Shown piece after piece: positions 17,126 to 25,731 of a DNA stretch of 63,503 bases (its first letter is position 1; the number at the start of each line of letters is the position of its first letter). A program made the position numbers and the translations under genes. The notes under the pieces were generated by a model. That model was not told where the DNA came from. It did not search any database and saw only the letters and a program-made list of their open reading frames with translations. Source of the stretch: Sabulicella glaciei (lineage in GTDB: Bacteria; Pseudomonadota; Alphaproteobacteria; Acetobacterales; Acetobacteraceae); the NCBI RefSeq assembly GCF_026183895.1, contig NZ_JAPFQI010000024.1, forward strand, positions 1 through 63,503, in the 5' to 3' direction.

Positions 17126-17154
17126 CCGCCGCCCTCCTTTTGGAAGGGCGGCGG
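17126..17154 (+). terminator. GC-rich hairpin between convergent genes
   Basis: CCGCCGCCCT and AGGGCGGCGG form a 10-bp stem, with a further CC/GG step around a TTTT loop. It lies between the XRE-cupin gene and the PEP-CTERM gene, which converge, and may terminate both. There is no T-tract. Confidence 0.5.
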
Positions 17155-17185
17155 GGTGAAGGGGCGGGACGCGGTCCCGGCCTTG

Positions 17186-18019
17186 TCAGCCTACCTTGCG
17201 GCGACGGCGCATCGCGGCGACGCCGGCCAAGCCGAAGCCGAGCAGCGCCAGCGAAGCGGGCTCCGGCACCGGAACCGGATCGATCGGCTTGCCGCCCACC
17301 GTCACGCCGGCGATCGCCATGCCGGAGGCGAACTGGGTGTCGTTCCAGTTGGTGACGCCGAACTGAAGCTTGTAGTTGCCCGCCGCGGCGATCGTGTAGT
17401 TCGACAGGATCCAGCCGGTGTTGCCGCAGCCAGCGGTCGGGCCGTTGAAGCAGCGACCGCTGTCGGCACCGAGCGGCGACCAGATGGTCGCACCCGGGTT
17501 GATGGGGGTGGATGCCGGGGACAGCGTCGCCGCGGGGGTAGGCATGCCGAAGCCCGGCACGGTGTCGCCGCCCGGCGTGGTGCGCGCGGTGAAGAGCAGC
17601 GCCACTTCCACGTTCGCATCGGTCACCAGACGGGCCCAGGCATAGTCGGCGTACCCGGAACCATCCGAGGTGACGTAGTTGAAGGCGAAGTTCAGCGCGT
17701 CACCCGCCTGCGCCGCGAAGACCGGCGTGCTCAGCGTGGAGCCGTCCGTCGGAGACCCTGTCCCGCCGACACCCGGCAAGGAACCAACACCATTGGTCCC
17801 GCCCCAAGTGCTGACATACTGATAGGTGCTGCCGCCGACCGGGGGCGCCGTCACGACGCCATCGGCGCCGAGGGTGCCGCAAGCGCCAACGCAGGAATAG
17901 CCGGCCGGAATGGGGGCCGCTTCCGCGGCTTGCGGCAGGGCCAGGAAAGTAGCCCCGGCCAGCGCCGAAAACGCCACGCCGGAGCGCAGCCAGCGGCGCC
18001 ACGTCAAATACTCACGCAT
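17186..18019 (-). CDS. PEP-CTERM sorting domain protein, secreted
   Basis: This 277-residue exported protein has a signal peptide (SGVAFSALAGATFLALPQAAEA), a Gly/Thr-rich beta-type body, and the C-terminal PEP-CTERM tripartite signal. That signal is VPEPASLALLGFGLAGVAAM followed by RRRRK, the substrate of the exosortase/EpsH sorting system tied to exopolysaccharide. The start at 18019 (MREYLTW) has GGAGGAAT upstream; the longer frame is not supported. Two cysteine pairs (CVGAC, CFNGPTAGC) may form disulfides. A sigma-54 promoter lies 80-100 bp upstream. The exosortase itself is not in the window. Confidence 0.85.
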   Translation of the reverse strand: MREYLTWRRWLRSGVAFSALAGATFLALPQAAEAAPIPAGYSCVGACGTLGADGVVTAPPVGGSTYQYVSTWGGTNGVGSLPGVGGTGSPTDGSTLSTPVFAAQAGDALNFAFNYVTSDGSGYADYAWARLVTDANVEVALLFTARTTPGGDTVPGFGMPTPAATLSPASTPINPGATIWSPLGADSGRCFNGPTAGCGNTGWILSNYTIAAAGNYKLQFGVTNWNDTQFASGMAIAGVTVGGKPIDPVPVPEPASLALLGFGLAGVAAMRRRRKVG

Positions 18020-18325
18020 GATATTCCTCCATGATGCGCAGCCTTGGTGACAGGCGGAGGAAAGAGCACCGCCCTCCCGGAAAGGCTGCGGCAGGGGGAA
18101 GGCAACAACTATGCCAAAGTGTCTTTTCATGCAAAATCAATTCGTTGCGACAGTATCTTTTTTGAAAGCATGCAACTTTGTAAGTTTCTCCGACGCAACA
18201 AATGCCCGGCGCCGTTCAGGTTGGTTCGATGGGCGCGTTTCCCATGGATATCGGTGAGCGCGGGCAGGTCCACACGGCCGCAAGGCCACGGATCGCCGCC
18301 AGCCAAATCCGTGCTCAATCAAACC
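18020..18325. other. 306-bp intergenic regulatory region upstream of the PEP-CTERM gene
   Basis: The region is clearly AT-richer than its surroundings. Besides the sigma-54 site it holds GTTGCGAC (18144-18151) and its near inverted copy GACGCAAC (18192-18199). It also has two same-direction TTGCATG copies on the minus strand, near 18129-18135 and 18169-18175. These lie 30-85 bp upstream of the -24 element and are candidates for enhancer-binding protein sites. The half next to the CoA-transferase stop contains only a 7-bp CACGGAT/ATCCGTG inverted repeat (18287-18313). Confidence 0.5.
18101..18116 (-). promoter_or_regulatory. predicted sigma-54 (-24/-12) promoter of the PEP-CTERM gene
   Basis: On the minus strand TGGCATAGTTGTTGCC matches the sigma-54 consensus TGGCAC-N5-TTGC, with GG and GC exactly ten bases apart. 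Transcription would start near 18090, giving a leader of about 70 bases. RpoN control of PEP-CTERM genes through the PrsK/PrsR two-component system is established in other proteobacteria. Confidence 0.7.
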
Positions 18326-19444
18326 TCAGGCCTCGATCTCGCGCAGGATTGCCTCCGTATGCTCGCCCAGCGCGGGTGCGGGGGCCGTCCAGGGCCCGAT
18401 GCCCGGGATGGAGGCCATGGGCATGGCGCCCAGCCCCGGCTGCTCCATGGACGGCGCCACCTGCATCGCCTGGGCATGCGGATCGGCCAGGAAATCCAGC
18501 GGCGAGTTGACGCGGTCGCACAGGAGCCGCGCCGCCTGGAACCGCGTCACCCAATCCGCGGCCGTCCGGCCTTGCAGCAGCGGGCGTAGGATCTCCATCA
18601 GCGCCGGCTTGTGGCGCGCGCGCTCCGCGAAGGACACGAAGCGCGGATCCTCGGGCAGTCCGGGCACTCCGGCCTCGCGGCAGAAGGTCACCCATTCCTC
18701 CTCGCGCACCATGGCGATCATAAACCAGGCGCCATCGCTGCCCTGGTAGGTGCCGGCCGGCACATTCAACTCGGCCGGCATCCGGCCCAGCAGCCCGGAC
18801 TCCGCGATGGGCAGCACCAGAAGCGCCGCCGCCGACTGCATCAGCGACACGTCCAGGTGGCGCCGCCGGGGCGGATTGCCCTCCCTGCGGTCGCGCGCCT
18901 GCTCGGCCAGGGCTGCCTGGCAGGCGGCGAAGGCGGACAGGCCGGTGAACACGTCCACCGGCAGCGTGTTCAGCCGGTGCGGGATGCCGTCCGCGCCCAC
19001 GTTGCAGGCGACGAGGCCGGTATAGGCCTGGGCGACGCCATCCGTGCAGGGACGCTCGCGATGCGGCCCGCCCTGGCCGAAACCCGAGACGGAGATGCAC
19101 ACCGCATCCGGCTTCGCCGCTTCCGGCCCCAGCCCGATCCGCTGCGCCACGCCAGGGCGGAAGGCCTCGATCAGCACGTCCGCCCTCGCCGCCAGCGCCC
19201 GCGCCCGCTCCTGGTCCCGCGGGTCGGCAAGGTCGAGCACGACCGCCTCCTTGCCGCGGTTGAAGCAGGAATGCATCACGCTGTGCGAGTTGGCGCGCGT
19301 GGTCAGCCCGCGCGACCAATCGCCCTTGGGCGGCTCCAGCTTGATCACCCGCGCCCCCGCCTGCGCGAGAAGCTGGCCGCAATGCGGCCCGGCGATGCCC
19401 TGCGCGGCATCAAGGACGAAAATCCCCTCATAGGGTCCTGGCAT
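18326..19444 (-). CDS. CaiB/BaiF (family III) CoA transferase
   Basis: This is a 372-residue class III CoA transferase. GPYEGIFVLDAAQGIAGPHC opens the Rossmann-like domain and NRGKEAVVLDL is a family block. The catalytic Asp is expected in CTDGVAQAYTGL. The C-terminal part is complete. The start at 19444 has AGGAGGAAA at good distance, while the open frame upstream overlaps the divergent gene. These enzymes move CoA between carboxylic acids through aspartyl-CoA intermediates. The nearby TctC protein and enoyl-CoA hydratase suggest uptake and activation of an organic acid, by inference. Confidence 0.88.
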   Translation of the reverse strand: MPGPYEGIFVLDAAQGIAGPHCGQLLAQAGARVIKLEPPKGDWSRGLTTRANSHSVMHSCFNRGKEAVVLDLADPRDQERARALAARADVLIEAFRPGVAQRIGLGPEAAKPDAVCISVSGFGQGGPHRERPCTDGVAQAYTGLVACNVGADGIPHRLNTLPVDVFTGLSAFAACQAALAEQARDRREGNPPRRRHLDVSLMQSAAALLVLPIAESGLLGRMPAELNVPAGTYQGSDGAWFMIAMVREEEWVTFCREAGVPGLPEDPRFVSFAERARHKPALMEILRPLLQGRTAADWVTRFQAARLLCDRVNSPLDFLADPHAQAMQVAPSMEQPGLGAMPMASIPGIGPWTAPAPALGEHTEAILREIEA

Positions 19445-19505
19445 TGGCGCGTTTCCTCCTGCGCCGGTATCGTGCCGCAAAACCACCGGATGGGAAGGGA
19501 CGACC

Positions 19506-20456
19506 ATGCGAAGCACGAGACGCGCGGCGCTGCTGCTACCGCTGGCCATGCCGGCCCTGGCGCAGCAACCGGAGTGGCCCTCGCGCCCCATCCGCTTCGT
19601 CGTGCCCTATCCGCCCGGCGGCCCCACCGACCTCGTGGGCCGCGTCGCCGCCGCCGCCATGCCGGTGCCGACGGTGGTGGAGAACCGCGCCGGCGGCAGC
19701 GGCTCCATCGGCGCGGGGGAAGTGGCGCGCGCCACGCCGGACGGCACGGTGTTCATGGTCAACGCCTCCGCCCACGTCATCGTGCCGCACCTCCAGCCGA
19801 ACCTGCCCTATGACGCGCTGGCCGATTTCACGCCGGTGACGGAGCTGGTGAAGGTGCCGCTGGTGGCGGTGGTGCCTTCCGCCTCGCCCATCCGCGACAT
19901 CGCAGGGCTGATCGAGGCGGCGCGGGCGCGGCCGGGGCGGCTCACCTACGCCTCCTCCTCCATCGGTGGCGCGCCGCACCTGGCCGGCGAGCTGTTCAAG
20001 CTGCTGGCGCGGGTGGACCTCACCCACGTGCCGTATCGCGGCTCGGGCCCCGCCCTCACCGACCTGCTCGGCGGCACGGTGGACGTGATGTTCGACAGCC
20101 TCGCCAGCAGCGCCGGGCATGTGCGCGAGGGGCGGCTGCGCGCCATCGCCGTTTCCACCGCCGCGCGCCTGCCGGAAACGCCCGATCTTCCCACCGTCGC
20201 CGAGGCCGGCGTGCCGGGCTACGAGATCGCCACCTGGTACGGGCTGTGGGGTCCGCCGCGCCTGCCCGACGCGGTGGCGAAGCGCATGCGCGACGCGCTG
20301 GCCCAGGGGATGGCGCAGCCCGAGGCCTCGGGACGCCTCGCCGCGATGGGCGCCATCCCGATCCTGTCCGAGCCCGCCGAGTACGCGCGCTTCGTCCGCA
20401 GCGAATCCGACCGTTGGGGCCAGCTGGTGCGCGACGCGGGGATCCGCGCCGAATGA
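19506..20456 (+). CDS. tripartite tricarboxylate transporter substrate-binding protein (TctC/Bug family)
   Basis: This 316-residue periplasmic protein has a signal peptide (RRAALLLPLAMPALAQ) followed by WPSRPIRFVVPYPPGGPTDLVGR, the ligand-binding loop of Bug proteins, and VVENRAGGSGSIGAGEVAR. Bug proteins bind carboxylates, amino acids or aromatic acids. No tctAB membrane genes are adjacent. Orphan TctC genes like this one are common in related bacteria. It is divergent from the CoA transferase and overlaps the oxidoreductase gene by ATGA. Confidence 0.9.
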   Translation: MRSTRRAALLLPLAMPALAQQPEWPSRPIRFVVPYPPGGPTDLVGRVAAAAMPVPTVVENRAGGSGSIGAGEVARATPDGTVFMVNASAHVIVPHLQPNLPYDALADFTPVTELVKVPLVAVVPSASPIRDIAGLIEAARARPGRLTYASSSIGGAPHLAGELFKLLARVDLTHVPYRGSGPALTDLLGGTVDVMFDSLASSAGHVREGRLRAIAVSTAARLPETPDLPTVAEAGVPGYEIATWYGLWGPPRLPDAVAKRMRDALAQGMAQPEASGRLAAMGAIPILSEPAEYARFVRSESDRWGQLVRDAGIRAE

Positions 20457-21433
20457 AGGCGCTGGTCTGCCCCTCCTGGCGCTCCTGGAACGAGCTGGAG
20501 CTGCGCGACATCCCGCCGCCGCCGCTGCGCGAGGGCGCGGTGCGGCTGAAGGTGGAGGCGGCGGGCGTGTCCTTCGCCTCGCAGCTCGTCGTGGCGGGCA
20601 AGTACCAGCGCAAGCCGCCCTTGCCCTTCACCCCGGGCACGGAGGCGGTGGGCACGGTGCTGGAAGGTCCCCTCCCCGCCGGGACGCGCGTCTTCGCCGT
20701 GCTGGACTGGGGCGCGATGGCGGAGGAGGCGGTGGTGGACGCCATCCACTGCATCCCCATCCCCGAGGGCGTGCCCGATCCCCTGGCCGGGGTGGCCATG
20801 CCCATTTCCTATCCCACCGCCGCCTCTGCGCTGATCTGGCGCGGGACGGTGCAGCCGGGCGACTGGGTGCTGGTGCACGGCGCGGCGGGCGGCGTCGGCC
20901 TCGCGGGGGTGGAGGTGGCGAAGGCGCTGGGGTGCCAGGTCGTCGCCCGCGCCGGCGCCGCCAAGCACGCGATGCTGCACGAGCGCGGCGCCGACCTCGT
21001 GCTGGACAGCGCCCTGCCCTTTCGGGACGCGGTGCGGGAGGCGACGGAAGGCGTGCATTGCGTGCTCGACGTGTTGGGCGGCGACACCTTCGACGACTCG
21101 CTGCGCTGCCTCCGCGATGGCGGCACGCTGGTGACGGTGGGCTACGCCGCCGGTGGCATCCCGACCGTCGCGGCCAACATCCTGCTGCTGAAGAACATCG
21201 GCGTCGCCGGCCTGAACTGGGGCACCTATGTCGGCTGGTCGCCCGGCGACAACCGCCGGCTTCACGCCCCACGCGCCCGCGCCCTGTGGGACCGGCTGTG
21301 CGGCTGGTGGGCGGAGGGCAAGCTCCGCCCCGAGATCCACGCGCGCTTCCCGCTGGAGCAGTTTCGCGAGGCGATGGACGAGGTCGCCTCGCGCCGCTCC
21401 GCCGGGCGGGTGGTGATCACCCCGAACGGTTGA
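20453..21433 (+). CDS. NADPH:quinone oxidoreductase-like zinc-independent MDR protein
   Basis: This 326-residue medium-chain dehydrogenase/reductase starts at the ATG overlapping the upstream stop. The GroES-like N-terminal half contains GVSFASQLVVAGKYQRKPPLPFTPGTEAVGTV, and the Rossmann motif is VLVHGAAGGVGLAGVEVAK. The catalytic zinc ligands of alcohol dehydrogenases are missing, as in quinone reductases. NADPH is the likely cofactor. It converges on the enoyl-CoA hydratase gene with a 17-bp 3' overlap. Confidence 0.88.
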   Translation: MKALVCPSWRSWNELELRDIPPPPLREGAVRLKVEAAGVSFASQLVVAGKYQRKPPLPFTPGTEAVGTVLEGPLPAGTRVFAVLDWGAMAEEAVVDAIHCIPIPEGVPDPLAGVAMPISYPTAASALIWRGTVQPGDWVLVHGAAGGVGLAGVEVAKALGCQVVARAGAAKHAMLHERGADLVLDSALPFRDAVREATEGVHCVLDVLGGDTFDDSLRCLRDGGTLVTVGYAAGGIPTVAANILLLKNIGVAGLNWGTYVGWSPGDNRRLHAPRARALWDRLCGWWAEGKLRPEIHARFPLEQFREAMDEVASRRSAGRVVITPNG

Positions 21434-22154
21434 GGAACTGCCGGAAGATCGCCTGCGCCTCCTCGCCGCGCAGCATGCGGCCGAAGCTGTCCCGCTCGGC
21501 TTGCATCGTCGCCTCCAGCGCTTCCTTCTCGGCGGCGAGGACGAGGCGCTTGGTTTCGGCCATGGCGGCGGGCGGCAGGGCGGCCAGGGTCTCGGCCATG
21601 GAACGCGCCTCCTCCTCCACCGCGTCATCCGGCACGGCGCGGGTGACGAGGCCGGCCTGCGCCGCCTCGTGCCCGCTGACCGGGCTGCCGGAGAGCAGCC
21701 ACCAGCGCGCCCGCGCCGCGCCCACGCGCCGCGCCAGCAGCATGGAGGACCCCGCCTCCGGAACCAGCCCAAGCTTGGTGAAAGGCATCACCAGACGCGC
21801 GGATTCCGAGGCGACCACCACGTCGCAATGCAGCAGCAGAGTCGTGCCGATGCCGACCGCATGGCCGCGCACCGCTGCCACCACCGGCTTCCGGAAGCCC
21901 ACCAGCGCGCCGAGGAAGTGGAAGGCCTCGCTCGGCCCCTCCTCCTTGCGGGCAGCGAAGTCGGCGATGTCGTTGCCGGCGCAGAAATCCGTCCCGCCCG
22001 CCAGCAGCACGACGCGCACCTGCGGGTCGGCCTCCGCGGAGCGCAGCCCCTCGGACAGGTCGCGGTACATGGCCTGGGTGAGGGCGTTCTTCTTCTCGGG
22101 GCGGTCGAGGCGCAGCGTGGTCACCGCCCCCTCCCGCGTGACGGAGACGGTCAC
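21417..22154 (-). CDS. enoyl-CoA hydratase/isomerase family protein
   Basis: This is a 245-residue crotonase-fold protein. FCAGNDIADF forms the first oxyanion-hole segment and HAVGIGTTLLLHCD the second. The acid/base glutamate is in KLGLVPEAGSSMLLARR, the position of Glu164 in rat hydratase. The second catalytic Glu is not obvious, so isomerase or another crotonase activity is possible. GTG 22154 is chosen: it has GGAAG upstream, and the sequence before it reads into the moeA 3' region. Confidence 0.85.
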   Translation of the reverse strand: MTVSVTREGAVTTLRLDRPEKKNALTQAMYRDLSEGLRSAEADPQVRVVLLAGGTDFCAGNDIADFAARKEEGPSEAFHFLGALVGFRKPVVAAVRGHAVGIGTTLLLHCDVVVASESARLVMPFTKLGLVPEAGSSMLLARRVGAARARWWLLSGSPVSGHEAAQAGLVTRAVPDDAVEEEARSMAETLAALPPAAMAETKRLVLAAEKEALEATMQAERDSFGRMLRGEEAQAIFRQFLNRSG

Positions 22155-22171
22155 GGCGCTTCCTTTCTTTT

Positions 22172-23419
22172 CTAGAACAGGGAGGAAAAGGGAAGCACAG
22201 CCAGAGCGTCGCCGGGAGACACCTCCGTCACCGCTTCCGGCAATTCGGCGAAAGCATCGGAAAGGGTGAGCGAGGACAGCAGACCCGCCCCCTCGCGCGG
22301 AAATTTCTCCGCCTGGAGACCAGCTTCGCCGGACCATAGCGCGACCCGGACATATTCACGCCGCCCGGCCTTCTTGCGGTAGCCGAAGCGAGAAGATGCC
22401 GCAAAGCGTGAAAGGACTTCCGGCCGCGCGCCGGCAAGGCGCAGGATCAGCGGCCGCGCGAGGTGGAGGAAGGTGACCACCGCCGCGACCGGATTGCCCG
22501 GCAGCCCCACCATGGGCGTGCCGTCCACCACTCCCATCGCCGCCGGGCGCCCCGGCTTCAGCGCCAGCCGCCAGAAGACCAGCCGCCCCGCCGCTTCCAC
22601 CGCCGCGCGCACGTGGTCCTCCTCGCCGGTGGAAACGCCGCCGGAGGACAGGAGCAGGTCGTGACGCGATGCCGCATCCCGCAGTGCCCGCGCCGTCGCG
22701 TCGCGGTCATCGGGCAGGATGCCGAGGTCGGACACCGCGCAGGGCAGGCGCGCGGCGAGCGCCATCAGGGTGAAGCGGTTGCTGTCGAAGGTTTGTGCGG
22801 GTCCGAGCGCGGCGCCCGGCTCCGCCAGCTCGTCGCCCGTGGAAAAGACGCCGACGCGCAGCTTCGGCCGCACCGGCAAGCTGGCATGGCCCAGCGCGGC
22901 GGCGAGGCCGATCTCCATCGCCCGCAGCCGCACCCCCTCGGGCAGCGCCTCGGCGCCCCGCGCGATGTCCTCGCCGGCCGGGCGGGCATTGCTGCCCGGC
23001 TTCAGCCCCGGGGGAAGCAGGAGCGCATCGCCCTCGGTGCGCGCATCCTCCTGCATCATCACCGTGTCGGCGCCTTCCGGCATGGGCGCGCCGGTAAAGA
23101 TGCGCGCGGCCGTGCCGGGGGCGAGGGGGGAGGCTGCCTCCCCCGCCGCCACGCGTCCGGCGAGGCGCAGGCGGGTCTCTCCCCCGGGTGTGAGGTCGGC
23201 GTGGCGGAAGGCGTAGCCATCCACGGCGGAGTTGAAGAAGGGCGGCAACGGCGTGTGCGCCAGGAGCGGCCGGGCCAGCACCCGCCCGGCAGCCTCCGTC
23301 AGCGCCACCGCCTCCTCGCCGCCCAGCGGGGCGACGCGCTGGAGGATCAGCGTCTGCGCCTCCTCCACGCTGAGAAGGGGGCCGCCAAAGACGAAGCAGT
23401 CATCCGAGAGCTGGGCCAT
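22172..23419 (-). CDS. moeA: molybdopterin molybdotransferase MoeA
   Basis: This 415-residue MoeA/gephyrin-E-type enzyme inserts molybdate into adenylylated molybdopterin. Landmarks are FFNSAVDGYAFR, GTAARIFTGAPMPEGADTVMMQED, the MPT-binding FSTGDEL and SSGGVSTGEEDHV, and GLPGNPVAAVVTF. The chain is complete through its C-terminal domain IV. It is the last gene of the formate dehydrogenase run and lies three bases downstream of mobB. That fits supply of the Mo/W-bis-MGD cofactor to the dehydrogenase alpha subunit. Confidence 0.95.
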   Translation of the reverse strand: MAQLSDDCFVFGGPLLSVEEAQTLILQRVAPLGGEEAVALTEAAGRVLARPLLAHTPLPPFFNSAVDGYAFRHADLTPGGETRLRLAGRVAAGEAASPLAPGTAARIFTGAPMPEGADTVMMQEDARTEGDALLLPPGLKPGSNARPAGEDIARGAEALPEGVRLRAMEIGLAAALGHASLPVRPKLRVGVFSTGDELAEPGAALGPAQTFDSNRFTLMALAARLPCAVSDLGILPDDRDATARALRDAASRHDLLLSSGGVSTGEEDHVRAAVEAAGRLVFWRLALKPGRPAAMGVVDGTPMVGLPGNPVAAVVTFLHLARPLILRLAGARPEVLSRFAASSRFGYRKKAGRREYVRVALWSGEAGLQAEKFPREGAGLLSSLTLSDAFAELPEAVTEVSPGDALAVLPFSSLF

Positions 23420-23422
23420 GGC

Positions 23423-23920
23423 TCAGAAACGCTCGGCGTGGCGAAGCATGGCGCGCGCGATGGCCTCGATGTCGTCGAGGCGCAGATGCGGCGGCGCGCC
23501 CGCCGGCGGGGCCACGTCGCTGGCGACGGCGAGGATGCGCGGGTCCTCCGGGTGCAGCCAGGGCTTGCCGTTGCCGGCGCGGTGCACCTCGATCTTCGGG
23601 TGGGCGTCGCGCTTGAACCCCTCGATGATGACGAGGTCCACCGGATCAAGCCGGCGCAGCAACTCCGCCAAGGGCGGCTCGGGCGCGCCGCGCAGTTCGG
23701 TCATCAGCGCCCAGCGCCGGGCCGAGGCGACCAGGACCTGGTGCGCCCCCGCCTCGCGATGGGTGTGCGAGTCCTTGCCCGGCTGGTCCAGGTCGAAGCC
23801 GTGATGGGCATGCTTGAGCGTGGAAACGGAAATCCCCTGCCCGGTCAGGCAGGGGATTACACGCTGGAGGAGGGTGGTCTTGCCGGCTCCGCTCCAGCCG
23901 GCAAGCCCGATCAGCCGCAT
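23423..23920 (-). CDS. mobB: molybdopterin-guanine dinucleotide biosynthesis protein MobB
   Basis: This 165-residue GTP-binding protein has Walker A GWSGAGKTTL at residues 8-17, STLKHAHHGFDLDQPGKDSHTHREAGA and VDLVIIEGFKRD, all MobB signatures. It assists MobA in joining GMP to molybdopterin. Its start directly abuts the fdh gamma stop, so it is part of the formate dehydrogenase operon. mobA and fdhD are not in this window. Confidence 0.95.
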   Translation of the reverse strand: MRLIGLAGWSGAGKTTLLQRVIPCLTGQGISVSTLKHAHHGFDLDQPGKDSHTHREAGAHQVLVASARRWALMTELRGAPEPPLAELLRRLDPVDLVIIEGFKRDAHPKIEVHRAGNGKPWLHPEDPRILAVASDVAPPAGAPPHLRLDDIEAIARAMLRHAERF

Positions 23921-25123
23921 TCAGTCGCCAGCGGGGCGGGCCCCGGCAGGGGCCACGACCTCGCGGGCCTTGGCCATCTCCTGGTCCACCCAGAGGCCGT
24001 GATGCTCGCGCGCCCAGTTCAGGTCCACCTGGCCGGAACCCATGGCGTCATAGGCACCCTCCATGCCGATGGAGCCGATGTAGATATGCGCCAGCATCGC
24101 GGCGATCATCAGCACCGACAGCACGCTGTGGACGATGTGCGCCAGCTGCATGTCGTTGACGTCGAGCGGGCCCCAGAAGGGGAAGATCAGGAAGTAGCCC
24201 GAGGCCGCGACGAGGCCGCCGCCCAGCACCGTGATCCAGAACACCACCTTCTGCCCGGCGTTGAACCGCCCGGCCTGGGGATGGGCGCCGCCGAAGAACC
24301 CGCCGAAGGACTTGAACCAGTCGACATCGGTCCGGTCGGGAATGTTGTCCCGCACCCAGAGCAGCAGCATCACGATGAGGCCGAGGGTGAAGGGGAAGGC
24401 CAGGAAGTTGTGCGCGATCTTGCCGTATTGCGAGACGAGGTAGAACGCCTCCGGCCCGATGAGCGGCAGCAGCAGGTAGCGGCCAAAGGTGATGTTCAGC
24501 CCCGACAGCCCCAGCACGATGAAGGAGGAGGCGACCATCCAGTGATTTGCCCGCTCCAGCGCGTTGAAGCGCTGGATCGTGCGGCCGGAGCGGCCTTCCG
24601 TCATCGCCATGCGCCCGCGCAGCAGGAAGAAGGCGACGAGGAGCAGCAGCATCCCGCCGACCGCGATGCCGCCCACCCAAGTGAGGGTGACGTTGTGGAA
24701 CTGGCGCCAGGATCGCCCTTCGGGCTGCACCAGAATCCCGGCGGACTGGTTCGGGATGGTGACGCGGCCTTCGATGCGGCCGCCCTGGAGGGCGCGCTGC
24801 AGTTCCAGTTCCTCGGCCGAGGGGCCGCGCGCGGTCATCGGCGGCGGGGCCGGGATGGGCGCTGTCGGGGTGGGTGTCGCCTGCTGCGGCACGGGGCCGG
24901 GCGCTGCGCCGGTGGCGCGCTCGGGGTTGGCGGCTTCCGGATTCTGGCGCGCGGGCTGGCCGTCGCCCCGGCTTTCGCCGACGCCCGGCGCCGCGCTCTG
25001 CACGTCCGAGGCGCCAGGATTCGGACGCTCGGTCGGCATGGCCGGCGAGGGCGCGACGGTCTGCGCAGCCACCGGCGCCGCGAGAAGCAGCGCCGCGAGG
25101 AGAAGGGAGGAGATTCCGCGCAT
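23921..25123 (-). CDS. formate dehydrogenase gamma subunit (cytochrome b)
   Basis: This 400-residue membrane subunit anchors the enzyme and passes electrons to quinone. It starts with a signal peptide (ISSLLLAALLLAAPVAAQ). A periplasmic Pro/Ala-rich stretch of about 80 residues and a small folded segment follow, then four to five helices. RFNALERANHWMVASSFIVLGLSGL opens the heme b domain, and conserved histidines lie in GKIAHNFLAF and LAHIVHSVLSVLM. The start overlaps the beta-subunit stop (TGATG). The long N-terminal extension is usual for FDH3-type gamma subunits. Confidence 0.92.
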   Translation of the reverse strand: MRGISSLLLAALLLAAPVAAQTVAPSPAMPTERPNPGASDVQSAAPGVGESRGDGQPARQNPEAANPERATGAAPGPVPQQATPTPTAPIPAPPPMTARGPSAEELELQRALQGGRIEGRVTIPNQSAGILVQPEGRSWRQFHNVTLTWVGGIAVGGMLLLLVAFFLLRGRMAMTEGRSGRTIQRFNALERANHWMVASSFIVLGLSGLNITFGRYLLLPLIGPEAFYLVSQYGKIAHNFLAFPFTLGLIVMLLLWVRDNIPDRTDVDWFKSFGGFFGGAHPQAGRFNAGQKVVFWITVLGGGLVAASGYFLIFPFWGPLDVNDMQLAHIVHSVLSVLMIAAMLAHIYIGSIGMEGAYDAMGSGQVDLNWAREHHGLWVDQEMAKAREVVAPAGARPAGD

Positions 25124-25719
25124 CAAACGTTCACCGTCTCGCGATAGGCCGTGCGCCAGCCCCAGGCGCCCGAGCCATAGCCGCGGCGCTGCACGCGCTC
25201 GCGATAGATCTGGGCGATGATCTCGCCATCGCCGGCCAGCAGCGCCTTGGTGGAGCACATCTCCGCGCAGAGCGGCAGCTTGCCCTCGGCGATGCGGTTG
25301 GAGCCGTACTGGATGTATTCCACTGCGCTGTTGTCCTGCTGCGGACCGCCGGCGCAGTAGGTGCACTTGTCCATCTTGCCGCGGCCGCCGAAGTTGCCGA
25401 CGCGCGGATATTGCGGCGCGCCGAAGGGGCAGGCGTAGAAGCAGTAGCCGCAGCCGATGCAGGTGTCCTTGTCGTGCAGGACGAGGTGATCGGCCGTGAA
25501 ATAGAAGCAGTTGGTCGGGCACACCGCCGCGCAGGGGGCGTCGGTGCAGTGCATGCACGCCATGGAGATGGAGCGCTCGCCCGGCTTGCCGTCATTGATG
25601 GTGACGACGCGTCGGCGGTTGATGCCCCAGGGCACCTCGTGCTCGTTCTTGCAGGCCGTGACGCAGGCGTTGCACTCGATGCAGCGGTCCGCGTCGCAAA
25701 GAAACTTCAGGCGGGCCAT
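25123..25719 (-). CDS. formate dehydrogenase FDH3 beta subunit (four [4Fe-4S] ferredoxin)
   Basis: This 198-residue electron-transfer subunit has four cysteine clusters: DRCIECNACVTACKNEHE (about 13-30), CMHCTDAPCAAVCPTNC, CIGCGYCFYACPFGA and CTYC. They bind four [4Fe-4S] centres linking the molybdenum active site to the heme b subunit. Length matches the short FDH3-type beta chain, without the C-terminal membrane helix of FdnH. It lies 12 bases after the alpha gene and overlaps the gamma start. Confidence 0.95.
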   Translation of the reverse strand: MARLKFLCDADRCIECNACVTACKNEHEVPWGINRRRVVTINDGKPGERSISMACMHCTDAPCAAVCPTNCFYFTADHLVLHDKDTCIGCGYCFYACPFGAPQYPRVGNFGGRGKMDKCTYCAGGPQQDNSAVEYIQYGSNRIAEGKLPLCAEMCSTKALLAGDGEIIAQIYRERVQRRGYGSGAWGWRTAYRETVNV

Positions 25720-25731
25720 GGTGGTCTCTCC

